NCBI RefSeq assembly: GCF_037154075.1
Contig: NZ_JBANRJ010000001.1
Location: 1,483,501-1,547,500, forward strand
Direction of reading: 5' to 3'
DNA length: 64,000 nt
Source: Sphingobium aromaticiconvertens
GTDB taxonomy: Bacteria > Pseudomonadota > Alphaproteobacteria > Sphingomonadales > Sphingomonadaceae
Shown here: positions 1-7,549 of the stretch, in pieces
Position numbering within the stretch: the stretch's first letter is position 1
Layout of the letters: each line of letters opens with the position of its first letter
Notes under the pieces: generated by a model
The model's database searches: none
Told to the model about the DNA's origin: nothing
What the model saw: only the letters and a program-made list of their open reading frames with translations
Program-made: the position numbers and the translations under genes

Positions 1-1034
1 TTTAGATGCGTGCGGGCAGTCGCCGTGACCTCGATCAGGCGACGAATAAGACCGCCAGGCGTGCCACCACCGCCGTCGCGGACGCGCATGCTCTTATGCT
101 CGGCGCCGCGAGCGCGGCGCTTGAGATAGCGCAGCTCCACCGTGCCGGCATGGGGGTTGGTGAGACAATCCACGGTCAGCGTCTTCAGGCACTCGGGCTC
201 GAGGCCGGTATCGAGCGTGAGCAACACGAGCAGCGCCGGCAGATCGCGCGCAAGCAGGTGATGGCGGCCATGCAGGTCGTCGATGAGCGTGCTGATCGGC
301 AATGCGCGCCGCATGCGCATGAAATAGAGGCTCTTCAGCGCGGGCTGGTCTGCGACGATAAAGCCCTGCCGCGCGATGATCGCTTCGACATCGGCGCGCG
401 CGCTGGCGATGACCGGGTCGCCCTCATCGGTCCGGTCGTCGGCGCCGAGACGGCGGAACATCGCTTCGACATCGGTCCTCGCGGCGTCGCGCAACGCGCG
501 GGCGACGAAGGGGCTATAAGCATCGCGCGGGGTCGAGCGGCCCGCCGATGTGGCCAGCGTGTAGCGCAGCCGCTCATGCAGGTCGGACGCGATCCGATCG
601 GGCCGGTCTGCCTCGATCGCGCGCAATGTGTTGATGATCTTGCCGACCGTTATGTGCCGGTGGATCGCGCCCATCCCGCGCTGTTCGAGCGCGGAGGCGA
701 ACCCATCGATATGGACTGCGCGCAGGTCGCTGACGCCAGCCACGTTCAGCGCGTCATCGCCAAGCCAGGCGAAGAACAGGCGGTAGGCATTTACATACTG
801 CTTGATGACGCTGGCCGCACCGATGGGGCCGCCGAGCGCCGCTGACCGACGTAGCGCGCCCGCGAAGGCGATGGCGAGTGGGCGAGGAACGAGCCCAGTC
901 ATATCGATCAGGACCGTTCCGCCATGCCGTGCCTCGATCGTGAACTTGAGGCCGAGCACAGGATCGGGCTGCACGGACTCCGGCGTGATCGGCGCGAAAG
1001 CGACAGGCCGGCCCTTGCGGGGATGCCCGCTCAT
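1..1034 (-). CDS. Site-specific tyrosine recombinase/integrase, partial (runs off left edge)
   Basis: The minus strand is open from an ATG at 1034 to the window edge, so about 344 residues are visible and the C-terminal catalytic end is missing. The start overlaps the stop of the upstream recombinase in an ATGA arrangement, so the two are translationally coupled. The visible part has the helical N-terminal (SAM-like) domain of phage-type integrases, followed near the edge by a segment reading LLTLDTGLEPECLKTLTVD. That segment sits where the catalytic domain of tyrosine recombinases carries its first arginine region. The family identification comes from this layout and from the coupled neighbour. 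Catalytic His, Arg and Tyr lie outside the window, so activity cannot be judged. Such overlapping recombinase genes occur in multi-recombinase integrative elements; whether a third gene follows cannot be seen. Confidence 0.72.
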   Translation of the reverse strand, partial: MSGHPRKGRPVAFAPITPESVQPDPVLGLKFTIEARHGGTVLIDMTGLVPRPLAIAFAGALRRSAALGGPIGAASVIKQYVNAYRLFFAWLGDDALNVAGVSDLRAVHIDGFASALEQRGMGAIHRHITVGKIINTLRAIEADRPDRIASDLHERLRYTLATSAGRSTPRDAYSPFVARALRDAARTDVEAMFRRLGADDRTDEGDPVIASARADVEAIIARQGFIVADQPALKSLYFMRMRRALPISTLIDDLHGRHHLLARDLPALLVLLTLDTGLEPECLKTLTVDCLTNPHAGTVELRYLKRRARGAEHKSMRVRDGGGGTPGGLIRRLIEVTATARTHL

Positions 1035-2380
1035 GCGCCCTGCGGTCCCGGCAGCAGCGCGAGCAGCTCCTCGACGGCCGCGTCCACCGTATCGGCGCGC
1101 GTCGCGATATGATCGAGGTAGATATAGGTGGTGGTGAGGCTCGCGTGGCCGAGCAGGCGTTGCACCTGTTGCAGCGGGTCGCCGAGGATCAGCCGATAGC
1201 TCTCCGCCGGCCCCGCCGGCAATGCCGCTTCGCGCAGTCGCTGCTGGATCAACAAGGCGAGCATATGAACTGCGAATGTGTGGCGAAGCTGGTGTGGGCT
1301 GATCGACAGCGGCAAACCGTTCTCTGCGCACCGGTTGCAGGCACGGGTGAAGATCACCTCCCACGAGTTGGGGCGAACCGGCTGCCCGACCTCGGTCAGC
1401 CATAGCGCCGCCGGCTCGTGGGGCGGTCCATCCTCGTCGCACAGGATCAGGCGGCATCGTTCCTCCGGGGTGCAGACATCGCGCATGCGGTCGAGACCAG
1501 CACGGGTAACAGGGATAGGTCGTTCGAGCTTGGTCGCGCCGTCGCGCACGGCGAACTTGGCCACGCCCGCCGCGCGCTCGACGGCGACATAGGCGGCGAT
1601 CTGACGAAGCAGCCGACGCGGGATCAGAACGCTCCGTCCTCGGTCGCCCTTGGTGAGCGGCGGCGGAAGAGGCAGCCAAAGCTGTCGGGCCTCGCCGTCC
1701 TCGCGGTCGATCGCCGCGAGCTCGGCAGCGAGCAGGCCCGACGCCTCTTCGAGGCGCAGGCCGGTGGTGACGAGAAGATCGGCGAACAGCGCGTTGCGCA
1801 GCCCGTTGCGATCGCGAGCGCCGGGGCGCTCAGTGCCGTCAGGGGTGAGCCCGCGCAGGCCGACCTCGCGAAAAATGCGATAGTCGTCCATCGTGACGAA
1901 CCGAACATCCGATCGCCTGGCAACACGTTCATAGGCGTCGTTGCGCGCCGCGATCATGCCGCGACCGCCGCCCTGCGCCGGTTGCCACACGGCGCGGCGG
2001 CTGAACGGCGCATCGGCGATCCACCCTTGCTGCTCGCCCCAGCGGTAGAGGCGATCGAGGCTGGCGACGGCGCGGTTCCAGCTTGCCGCTGTGATCCGGT
2101 GATCGGCCTCATCGCGGCGTCGCTCACGGTGATAGGCGTCTACATCGTCGCGGGTCGCGGCCCACACGGTCTTGCCGCAGGCATCGAGAAAGCGAAGCCA
2201 GACTACGACATCATAGGCATAGGCGCGAAGCGAGTGCCGCGATCGAACACCCGACAGCGGCAGGTCGAGAAAGAAGCGATCCAGATCGGGATCATAGAGC
2301 GCATCGTCCCGCAGGATCAGCGGCACATGCGCATCGAGGCCCTTGGCCTCGCGGCGCTCGCAAACAGTAATGATCGACAC
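1031..2380 (-). CDS. Tyrosine recombinase/integrase (449 aa)
   Basis: This is a phage-integrase-family tyrosine recombinase that would cut and join DNA strands at a specific site. An N-terminal core-binding region (about residues 35-130) is followed by the catalytic domain. The catalytic residues are visible: Arg209 in TTGLRLEEAS, His363 and Arg366 in HQLRHTF, His412 in LLGHAS and nucleophile Tyr421 in TTTYIYLDH. The protein appears complete. Its stop overlaps the ATG of a second recombinase, so it is the first gene of a coupled recombinase pair. About 70 bp upstream is a 17-bp inverted repeat, and beyond it a truncated antirestriction gene. This suggests that these genes form the end of an element that integrated there. 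The ATG at 2380 gives a natural N-terminus, but no strong ribosome site was identified. Confidence 0.88.
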   Translation of the reverse strand: MSIITVCERREAKGLDAHVPLILRDDALYDPDLDRFFLDLPLSGVRSRHSLRAYAYDVVVWLRFLDACGKTVWAATRDDVDAYHRERRRDEADHRITAASWNRAVASLDRLYRWGEQQGWIADAPFSRRAVWQPAQGGGRGMIAARNDAYERVARRSDVRFVTMDDYRIFREVGLRGLTPDGTERPGARDRNGLRNALFADLLVTTGLRLEEASGLLAAELAAIDREDGEARQLWLPLPPPLTKGDRGRSVLIPRRLLRQIAAYVAVERAAGVAKFAVRDGATKLERPIPVTRAGLDRMRDVCTPEERCRLILCDEDGPPHEPAALWLTEVGQPVRPNSWEVIFTRACNRCAENGLPLSISPHQLRHTFAVHMLALLIQQRLREAALPAGPAESYRLILGDPLQQVQRLLGHASLTTTYIYLDHIATRADTVDAAVEELLALLPGPQGA

Positions 2381-2450
2381 CGGCGCGAAACCCTCCCCCC
2401 GGACCCCCCACCCGGAAGCTGACCTTCACACCGGTGCGCCTGATGGCCCG

Positions 2451-2512
2451 GCAGCAATCAGGCTGGCCTCCGCCAGCTCTTGGGTCAGCGCTACGGCCAG
2501 CCTGATTACTGC
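2451..2512. repeat. 17-bp inverted repeat beside the recombinase genes
   Basis: The left arm at 2451-2467 (GCAGCAATCAGGCTGGC) and the right arm at 2496-2512 are inverted copies with one mismatch, separated by 28 bp. The repeat lies between the first recombinase gene and the point where the antirestriction reading frame departs from its family. It could be the recombination or terminal site of the integrated element, or a hairpin terminator. The position favours an element end. Confidence 0.6.
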
Positions 2513-2537
2513 CTACCGTGGGCGTCCATCGCCGACC

Positions 2538-3302
2538 TTACTGCAATGTTGCGGGCGGCGCAGACTGTCCAGATAAGGCCACCAGCTCTTCACGCGCATA
2601 GTCTTCGCGCTTGGTGGAAATGAGGGTGGGACGGGCAAGCCGATCCACATGGCCGCTGGCGTGACAAAGTTCGTGTGCAAGGGTCGAATAATAATCGTCG
2701 CTGGTATGGAAGTCGACGAATGCCGGCATGACGACCTGATCGCCGGTCGGCTGATAATAGGGCTGCGAACCATGAGGGCGCACGGTAACAGGCACCCGGC
2801 CAAAGAGCGTATCCAGCTCGGCGTCCCGGTCGTGGGGATTGGTGGCGGTGATGATCGGTTCGGGCATGGGATATTGCGTCTCGATGCCGTCGATCTGCTC
2901 CGAATTGAAAACCGTGTAGCGTTTCAGGAACGCGACCTGCCGCCTGCCGTCCTCGCTCTGTTCGTTGCTCGCTTCGCCGCCCTTGCCGTCGCCCACCACG
3001 ATCTTGTTGGCATAGACCACGGTTGATCCCTTCTCGCCCTTGCGGACACATCCGCCCAGCGCCAGCGCCTGTTTGAAGGTCAGCCAATGCGGGGAGGCAT
3101 AGCCCTTGGTCATGGAGGCCACCCACAAGGTCAGGACGTTGATGCCGCGATAAGGAACCCCGGTGGAGCGCAGCGGGATATTGGGAGCCGTGCTGCCGTT
3201 CCATGATTTGGACCAAGGCCGGGTGCCAGCCTCGATCATGACAATCATCTGGTCGGTGATCTCCTGATAGACGTCGGCCCGGTTGTCGGTGATGCGTCCC
3301 AT
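2538..3302 (-). CDS. ardC: ArdC-like antirestriction protein, C-terminally truncated
   Basis: ArdC-type proteins, carried by plasmids and integrative elements, combine an N-terminal ssDNA-binding domain with a C-terminal zincin metallopeptidase-like domain and protect incoming DNA from restriction. The N-terminal half (residues about 1-130, beginning MGRITDNRADVYQEIT) fits the family, and an HELCH zinc-binding motif is present in LAHELCHASGHVDRL. The start at 3302 is preceded by AGGA at a good distance. After REDYAREELVA the frame changes to LSGQSAPPATLQ and stops. In the family this point is followed by a conserved glutamate-containing helix and another 40-60 residues. The C-terminus has therefore been cut off, most likely by insertion of the recombinase-bearing element on its left. 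Function is probably lost or altered. Confidence 0.8.
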   Translation of the reverse strand: MGRITDNRADVYQEITDQMIVMIEAGTRPWSKSWNGSTAPNIPLRSTGVPYRGINVLTLWVASMTKGYASPHWLTFKQALALGGCVRKGEKGSTVVYANKIVVGDGKGGEASNEQSEDGRRQVAFLKRYTVFNSEQIDGIETQYPMPEPIITATNPHDRDAELDTLFGRVPVTVRPHGSQPYYQPTGDQVVMPAFVDFHTSDDYYSTLAHELCHASGHVDRLARPTLISTKREDYAREELVALSGQSAPPATLQ

Positions 3303-3902
3303 GATTTCGTCCTTTCCTCTTGAGGCTGAAAGCCGCTTGCTCTGCGGCATGCGGCTCTGCCTTTCCGGCGAGGAACGGGACGGGGAGGGAGGGCGAGAAT
3401 CTTGCTCCTGGCGCGGGCGAGCCGCCCTAGCGCGGCCGATGCCTTCAGGGCGTCGGGTGCCGCGCTTGGCGGATTACACGGGGGGCATGATTGTCGTTCG
3501 GGGACGAAAGGGCAGTAGCCCTTGGTGTTCCCCTAAGCGCGCGGGCCTGCGGGGGAGGGCCGCAAGCGCCCTATGAAGGCAATACCGCGCCATGGTGCGG
3601 CAACAGGGGTGCGCCACGTGGCACACCCCTTACGCGAGGATCGTCACCCGAATGGGATGAGACGCCCACGGCGGCTCGGTCGGCGCTGTAAGGGACGATA
3701 GAGCCGTGCCCGCGAGGGCCGCGCCCTGTGGGATGCTCCTACGCTCGAAGCGATCCCGGTGAGATAAGAGAAGGTCCCTCTGCACCCTGAAACACGAAGG
3801 CCGCCCCTTGCTGCCAGAGCGACAGCGGGAACGGCCATGATGTTTTTTCACTTTTACGCATGAACCCACCGCAGCTCGCGGCGCTGGTTCAGTGCAACGA
3901 AC
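3303..3902. other. Non-coding stretch with a 26-bp near-perfect palindrome
   Basis: No convincing gene was seen in these 600 bp; the short open frames lack family resemblance and ribosome sites. At 3605-3630 there is a 26-bp palindrome with a single mismatched pair, centred on CCACGTGG. It could form a hairpin and might be a terminator, an operator or part of a replication or transfer region. The stretch lies between plasmid-type genes (ardC and an antitoxin). Confidence 0.5.
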
Positions 3903-4175
3903 CTAGTCCTCGTCATCGTCCTCATTGAGCGCGCCCATCAGATCCGCAACGGTAGCGAACCGCTCCACCCGGCCTTCGGACGCATCGCGCATCGCGGCCT
4001 GGGTGGCGGCGTTGGGAACGCGGATGTCAAAAGGCAGGTTCTTGTCAGAGGCAACGCGCACCAGCATCAGCCGAATGGCATCGGACACAGACAGGCCCAT
4101 CCCCGCAAGAATTGCGCTGGCTTCTTTCTTCAGGTCGGAATCAATCCGAGCACGGACTACGTCTGCCGCTGCCAC
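3903..4175 (-). CDS. RelB/DinJ-family antitoxin
   Basis: The 90-residue protein has the N-terminal ribbon-helix-helix layout of RelB/DinJ antitoxins: VVRARIDSDLKKEASAILAGMGLSVSDAIRLMLVRVA. An acidic C-terminal tail (NEDDDED) would be the toxin-binding or labile part. Family members bind DNA as dimers, repress their own operon and neutralise an RNase toxin of the RelE/YafQ type. Unusually, no toxin gene follows it. The nearest YafQ-like toxin lies about 1 kb away at 5184 on the opposite strand, behind another gene. The antitoxin may act on that toxin in trans or be an orphan. Confidence 0.82.
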   Translation of the reverse strand: MAAADVVRARIDSDLKKEASAILAGMGLSVSDAIRLMLVRVASDKNLPFDIRVPNAATQAAMRDASEGRVERFATVADLMGALNEDDDED

Positions 4176-4569
4176 TTCACTTACCCCATATAATCATCCG
4201 AGCCACAATGTAGCTACAAATCCTAAATGGTCTCCTAACACCGGGGTGTCAATAGCACTACCCCTCTCTGCACTCTCCCGGGAGCACGTGAAGCACATGC
4301 AGCACGTGGGAGTACCATAAGCACCCATGAGCACAGTGGAGTCAGGTCATAACCACCTGAAAACACGCCAAAAAATGCGATCTGAAAAAAACATATGTTG
4401 CACAACCAAGTTTCAGTTGCAGCATATCGGGTGATTTCGCATGGTCTAAGTGCAACGAGCGCACATCCGATGTTGCGCGAGTAAACACCTACATCATTGA
4501 AATATAACGATAAATCTAGCATAACCTGTTTGTCGCCGCGATCAGGCGGCGACATGAGGAGTTAAATAC
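4176..4569. promoter_or_regulatory. Divergent intergenic region with short direct repeats
   Basis: This AT-richer 394-bp gap separates the leftward antitoxin from the rightward 205-aa gene. At 4283-4290, 4292-4299 and 4301-4308 there are three 8-bp direct repeats (AGCACGTG, AGCACATG, AGCACGTG) with a 9-bp period. Further right, TGTTGCA-like words recur around 4390-4480. These could be operators for the ribbon-helix-helix antitoxin or iteron-like binding sites. This is inference from position and repetition only. Confidence 0.4.
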
Positions 4570-5187
4570 ATGACGACGATCAGGGAGGCGAGTGCAATCA
4601 CGAAAAAGCAGCTTGCCCTGCGCGAGCTGCATTGGCCGGGCAAGGAGGACATGCTGTGGCATCGCCTCGCCAACAAGGGGTTCGCAACGATCCCCAAGAC
4701 GATGCCTATGATCCTCAAGATCATGGACGACATGACCAAGGGGGCGCCGGTGTCCTCTACCTATCTGACGTTGTGGTGCCACACGTGGGACAACTCATTC
4801 GTCGTGCTGAACAAGCACGGCGACATGTCGACCGCGTCAGGCTTCGGCGGACAGCGCGGCGAACACACCTGGGCTAACCGGATGAAGAAACTTCAGGAAC
4901 TGAAGTTCATCGACATCAAGCCGGGCAAGTCCGGGGCGATGGGCAATGCGATCATCTGGAATCCGCACCTCGTTTTGCGGTGGCACAATTCGATTAAGAC
5001 GCCGGGCCTGACGCAGACAAGCTATGCAGCGCTGGTAGAAATGGCGTTGGAAATCGGCGCAAAGGACATGCTCGACCCGTGGACGCCGGCGCCACCTGAC
5101 GCCCCGGCTCCGCCCCCCCCGCCGCCACCTCCGGCTCCTGCAGCCCCAGCGCCGCAAGCGACGCCAGCCACGGGAGAGCCAAAATGA
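4570..5187 (+). CDS. Conserved hypothetical protein with proline-rich tail, coupled to YafQ-like toxin
   Basis: I do not recognise the family with confidence. The 205-residue protein has a globular part of about 165 residues, rich in basic and aromatic residues. Its middle (SSTYLTLWCHTW to LQELKFIDIKPGK) looks like a winged-helix DNA-binding fold, as in some plasmid replication or regulatory proteins. Then comes a tail of Pro and Ala with a run of nine prolines (about residues 170-205). Its stop overlaps the start of the YafQ-like toxin (ATGA), so the two are probably co-translated. A GAGGAG ribosome site lies just before the ATG. In this position an antitoxin would be expected, so it may be an unrelated regulator or an atypical neutralising partner. 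Confidence 0.7.
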   Translation: MTTIREASAITKKQLALRELHWPGKEDMLWHRLANKGFATIPKTMPMILKIMDDMTKGAPVSSTYLTLWCHTWDNSFVVLNKHGDMSTASGFGGQRGEHTWANRMKKLQELKFIDIKPGKSGAMGNAIIWNPHLVLRWHNSIKTPGLTQTSYAALVEMALEIGAKDMLDPWTPAPPDAPAPPPPPPPPAPAAPAPQATPATGEPK

Positions 5188-5456
5188 GACCAGTAGAGAT
5201 CACGGGTCGTTTCAAGCGCGATTACAAGCGTGAGAAGCGATCCGACGCGACCCTCGATGCCATTTTCCAGCCGGTCATCGACATGCTGGTGATGGATGAA
5301 GTGCTGCCGCCCAATCTGTCCGATCATTCGCTGACCGGCGAGTGGAAGGGATACCGGGATTGCCACATCAAGCCCGACCTGGTGCTGATCTACCGCAAGA
5401 CCGAAGAAGCACTCGTCCTGGCCCGTATCGGTTCGCACAGCGAACTGTTCGGATGA
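5184..5456 (+). CDS. yafQ: YafQ-family type II toxin (RelE/ParE superfamily mRNA interferase)
   Basis: The 90-aa protein begins RPVEITGRFKRDYKREKR and contains NLSDHSLTGEWKGYRDCHIKPDLVLIYRK, the typical core of YafQ toxins that cleave mRNA at the ribosome. The conserved H-x-L-x-G-x-W-x-G-x-R-x-C-H-I-x-P-D pattern and the C-terminal histidine region (ARIGSHSELF) are present, so it looks catalytically complete. It overlaps the preceding proline-tailed gene by 4 bp. A DinJ-like antitoxin normally precedes yafQ in an operon, but here the candidate antitoxin is 1 kb upstream and divergent. The transposon end lies only 27 bp after the stop. Confidence 0.87.
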   Translation: MRPVEITGRFKRDYKREKRSDATLDAIFQPVIDMLVMDEVLPPNLSDHSLTGEWKGYRDCHIKPDLVLIYRKTEEALVLARIGSHSELFG

Positions 5457-5482
5457 CCCGAGCGCCGATCCGGGGCGAAGGC

Positions 5483-5530
5483 GGCGTCACCTCAAGCTTT
5501 GTACGCTGAACAACGATTTTCCGGACATAA
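5483..5530 (+). repeat. Left terminal inverted repeat of the mer transposon
   Basis: The 48 bp starting GGCGTCACCTCAAG and ending CCGGACATAA are the inverted counterpart of 12042-12089 with seven mismatches. Matching stops exactly at the outer end, which fixes the transposon boundary. The yafQ stop is 27 bp outside. Confidence 0.88.
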
Positions 5531-5544
5531 TGTGAACATTGGTG

Positions 5545-6105
5545 TCAGGCAGCGGCGCGAAGGTACTGGTAGAGGGTTTCGCGGCTGATGCCCATGTCGC
5601 GCGCTATGGTCGCCTTGCGTTCACCGGCGGCAACGCGGCGGTGCAGATCGGCAATCATCTCATCCGAGAGCGACCGTTTCCGCCCCCGATAGGCGCCGCG
5701 CTGCCGAGCGATCGCAATGCCTTCGCGTTGCCGTTCGCGGATCAGAGCGCGCTCGAACTCAGCAAACGCACCCATGACCGAGAGCATCAGATTGGCCATC
5801 GGGGAGTCCTCCCCCGAGAAGGACAGGCTTTCCTTCTCAAACTCGATCCGGATACCTCGCTTGGTGAGGCCCTGGACCAGCTTGCGCAGGTCATCCAGAT
5901 TGCGGGCCAACCGATCCATGCTGTGGACGACGACGGTATCGCCTTCGCGGGCGAAAGTGAGCAGAGCCTCAAGCTGGGGGCGGTTGACGTCCTTGCCCGA
6001 TGCCTTGTCGGTGAAGGTCCGATCGAGCGACTGACCTTCCAATTGGCGATCCACATTCTGATCGAACGTGCTGACCCGGACATAGCCGATCCGTTGCCCC
6101 TTCAC
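5545..6105 (-). CDS. tnpR: Tn3-family resolvase (serine recombinase TnpR)
   Basis: A 186-aa small serine recombinase that resolves cointegrates at the res site. The N-terminal catalytic domain begins MKGQRIGYVRVSTFDQN, with the nucleophile Ser12, the conserved RLARN segment (HSMDRLARN) and the E-helix region FAEFERALIRERQREG. The C-terminal helix-turn-helix (about residues 140-186, RKATIARDMGISRETLYQYL) binds DNA. It has the normal length and looks complete. It lies just inside the left end and reads outward, as is common in Tn3-family elements, with the probable res site immediately upstream. Confidence 0.93.
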   Translation of the reverse strand: MKGQRIGYVRVSTFDQNVDRQLEGQSLDRTFTDKASGKDVNRPQLEALLTFAREGDTVVVHSMDRLARNLDDLRKLVQGLTKRGIRIEFEKESLSFSGEDSPMANLMLSVMGAFAEFERALIRERQREGIAIARQRGAYRGRKRSLSDEMIADLHRRVAAGERKATIARDMGISRETLYQYLRAAA

Positions 6106-6200
6106 TGCGCACTCTCTCCATCAAAATGTCAGGTTGAAATCTATGATACGTAACGAAATTCGTCAACAAATTCCGTTTATCACCCTAATCTGACAGAAAC
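6106..6200. promoter_or_regulatory. Candidate res site of the mer transposon
   Basis: The region directly upstream of tnpR contains inverted TGTCAG (6127-6132) and CTGACA (6190-6195) and an odd-length palindrome ACGAAATTCGT at 6153-6163 between them. Resolvase binds such paired subsites next to its own gene in this family. The exact subsites are inferred. Confidence 0.5.
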
Positions 6201-6275
6201 CGCAGTACCGCCCTGACGTCCAGTTAGGCTATACTCCAAGCTGACATCACGAAATCAAATCCCTCAAAGATGGCG

Positions 6276-6698
6276 TCAATTGCCTTGATGGGGTAAAAAC
6301 TGGAGTGCTTCCAGGATGGGACATTCGGCAACGTCATCTCCAGTGCATCTGGCTAACGTGGTCGCCAGCGTCACCTCTATCTTCTGCAAATCTGCAATGC
6401 GGCGGCGGACATCTTCAAGGTGGAGTTCGGTTCTCGCCATAACCTCCGCGCAGGTTTGTGCACCGGTATCGGTGAGCGACAACAATGACCGTATCTCATC
6501 CATTGCATAGCCAAGGTCGCGCGCGCGCAGGATGAACTGCAACCTTTGCACCAGTTCCGGCGAATAGACGCGGTAGCCGTTGGAACTGCGAGGCGGCCCC
6601 GGCAGCAATCCCACCTTCTCGTAATAGCGGATGGTTTCGAGATTGCAGCCTGTTTTCCGGGCAAGCTGGGCACGCAAGATGCCGACCTGTTGCTCCAT
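6276..6698 (-). CDS. merR: Mercury-responsive transcriptional regulator MerR
   Basis: MerR represses the mer promoter without Hg(II) and activates it by DNA untwisting when the metal binds. The start at 6698 (MEQQVGILRAQLARKTGCNL) gives a 140-aa protein of normal length. The winged helix-turn-helix is at about residues 6-75, with the typical ETIRYYEKVGLL. The three metal-binding cysteines are near residues 83, 118 and 126 (AQTCAEV, LARCTGDDVAEC). It is divergent from merT, and the shared operator-promoter lies between them. An upstream in-frame start at 6749 would run into the promoter and is not preferred. Confidence 0.94.
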   Translation of the reverse strand: MEQQVGILRAQLARKTGCNLETIRYYEKVGLLPGPPRSSNGYRVYSPELVQRLQFILRARDLGYAMDEIRSLLSLTDTGAQTCAEVMARTELHLEDVRRRIADLQKIEVTLATTLARCTGDDVAECPILEALQFLPHQGN

Positions 6699-6709
6699 GA
6701 AAATACCTC

Positions 6710-6740
6710 TTGAGTCTGTAGTGGCTACAGAGCCTACACT
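6710..6740 (+). promoter_or_regulatory. mer operator-promoter with 19-bp spacer
   Basis: A -35 box TTGAGT at 6710-6715 and a -10 box TACACT at 6735-6740 are separated by 19 bp, the long spacer typical of MerR-controlled promoters. Between them is the perfect dyad CTGTAG-TGG-CTACAG (6716-6730), where a MerR dimer would bind. The -10 box is 35 bp before the merT ATG. Confidence 0.88.
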
Positions 6741-6774
6741 GCGAATCACTCAGTTGGAACAAGGGATTCAAGCC

Positions 6775-7170
6775 ATGGTCTCAACGCCGGAAGCGGGACA
6801 GCCAGCCCTCACCGAAAACCACGAGCCGAAGCAGGCAAACTGGGTTGCGGCGGGCGCATTGATCGGCGCGGGGCTCGCCTCGGCTTGCTGCGTCGTCCCG
6901 CTACTGTTGGTTATGCTCGGAATTTCCGGCGCGTGGATCGCCAACCTGACGGCGCTCGAACCTTACAAGCCCTATGTCGCAGGCGTAACGCTCGCGCTGC
7001 TCGGCTACGGCTTCTGGCATGTCTATTTCAAGCCGAAACCGCCCTGTGAAGACGGTTCCTACTGCGCTCGTCCACAATCGGCTTGGACCACCAAGGCGGT
7101 GCTGTGGCTGGGCCTTGCCGTCGCCATCCTGGCGCTCACCATCGACTGGTGGGCACCCTGGTTCTATTGA
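6775..7170 (+). CDS. merT: Mercuric ion transporter MerT
   Basis: The ATG at 6775 gives a 131-aa inner-membrane protein that brings Hg(II) into the cytoplasm for reduction. Three hydrophobic segments are visible, at about residues 24-45, 57-75 and 105-125. The first carries the vicinal cysteine pair (SACCVVPLLL) that accepts mercury from MerP. The loop between segments 2 and 3 has a second cysteine pair (PPCEDGSYC). It is the first gene of the merTPA operon, followed by merP after 12 bp. The longer in-frame extension upstream overlaps the promoter and is rejected. Confidence 0.94.
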   Translation: MVSTPEAGQPALTENHEPKQANWVAAGALIGAGLASACCVVPLLLVMLGISGAWIANLTALEPYKPYVAGVTLALLGYGFWHVYFKPKPPCEDGSYCARPQSAWTTKAVLWLGLAVAILALTIDWWAPWFY

Positions 7171-7182
7171 AAGGAAATACCC

Positions 7183-7512
7183 ATGAAAAAGACAGTATGT
7201 ATCGCTATGGCCGTGCTGGCTATGGCTGGCGGCGGGGTCGCCTATGCAGTTAGTGGCACGGCGCAAGATCGCCCCGCGGCTACCGCAACCGCTCAGAAGC
7301 AAACCACCTTTGCCATAGAGAACATGACCTGCGCCACCTGCCCGATCACCGTGAAGAAGGCGATGGAAGGCGTCGCCGGGGTAACGGCGGTCACGGTCGA
7401 TTTCGCAGCCAAGACCGCGCGCGCAACCTATAACCCGCGCCGCACCAATGCTGCTGCGATTGCCGCTGCATCAACCAACGCGGGTTATCCGGCGCGCGCT
7501 ATTCAAAACTGA
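7183..7512 (+). CDS. merP: Periplasmic mercury-binding protein MerP
   Basis: A 109-aa secreted protein with an N-terminal signal peptide (KKTVCIAMAVLAMAGGGVAYA) and one heavy-metal-associated domain with the motif MTCATCPITVKKAM. The two cysteines bind Hg(II) in the periplasm and pass it to MerT. The length is slightly above that of classical MerP (about 91 aa) because of an Ala/Thr linker after the signal peptide. A GAAAGGAA ribosome site precedes the ATG. Confidence 0.95.
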   Translation: MKKTVCIAMAVLAMAGGGVAYAVSGTAQDRPAATATAQKQTTFAIENMTCATCPITVKKAMEGVAGVTAVTVDFAAKTARATYNPRRTNAAAIAAASTNAGYPARAIQN

Positions 7513-7549
7513 GCGGGGCGCCGCCAGCGCCTCAAGAAAGCGATAAGCA

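Noticed and set aside
6..845. 279-aa rightward frame at the left edge
   Set aside because: It is the reverse-strand shadow of the partial recombinase gene, which has clear family features and overlaps the next gene by ATGA.
3283..3869. Several 64-97 aa frames upstream of ardC
   Set aside because: They overlap each other on both strands, lack starts with ribosome sites and match no family.
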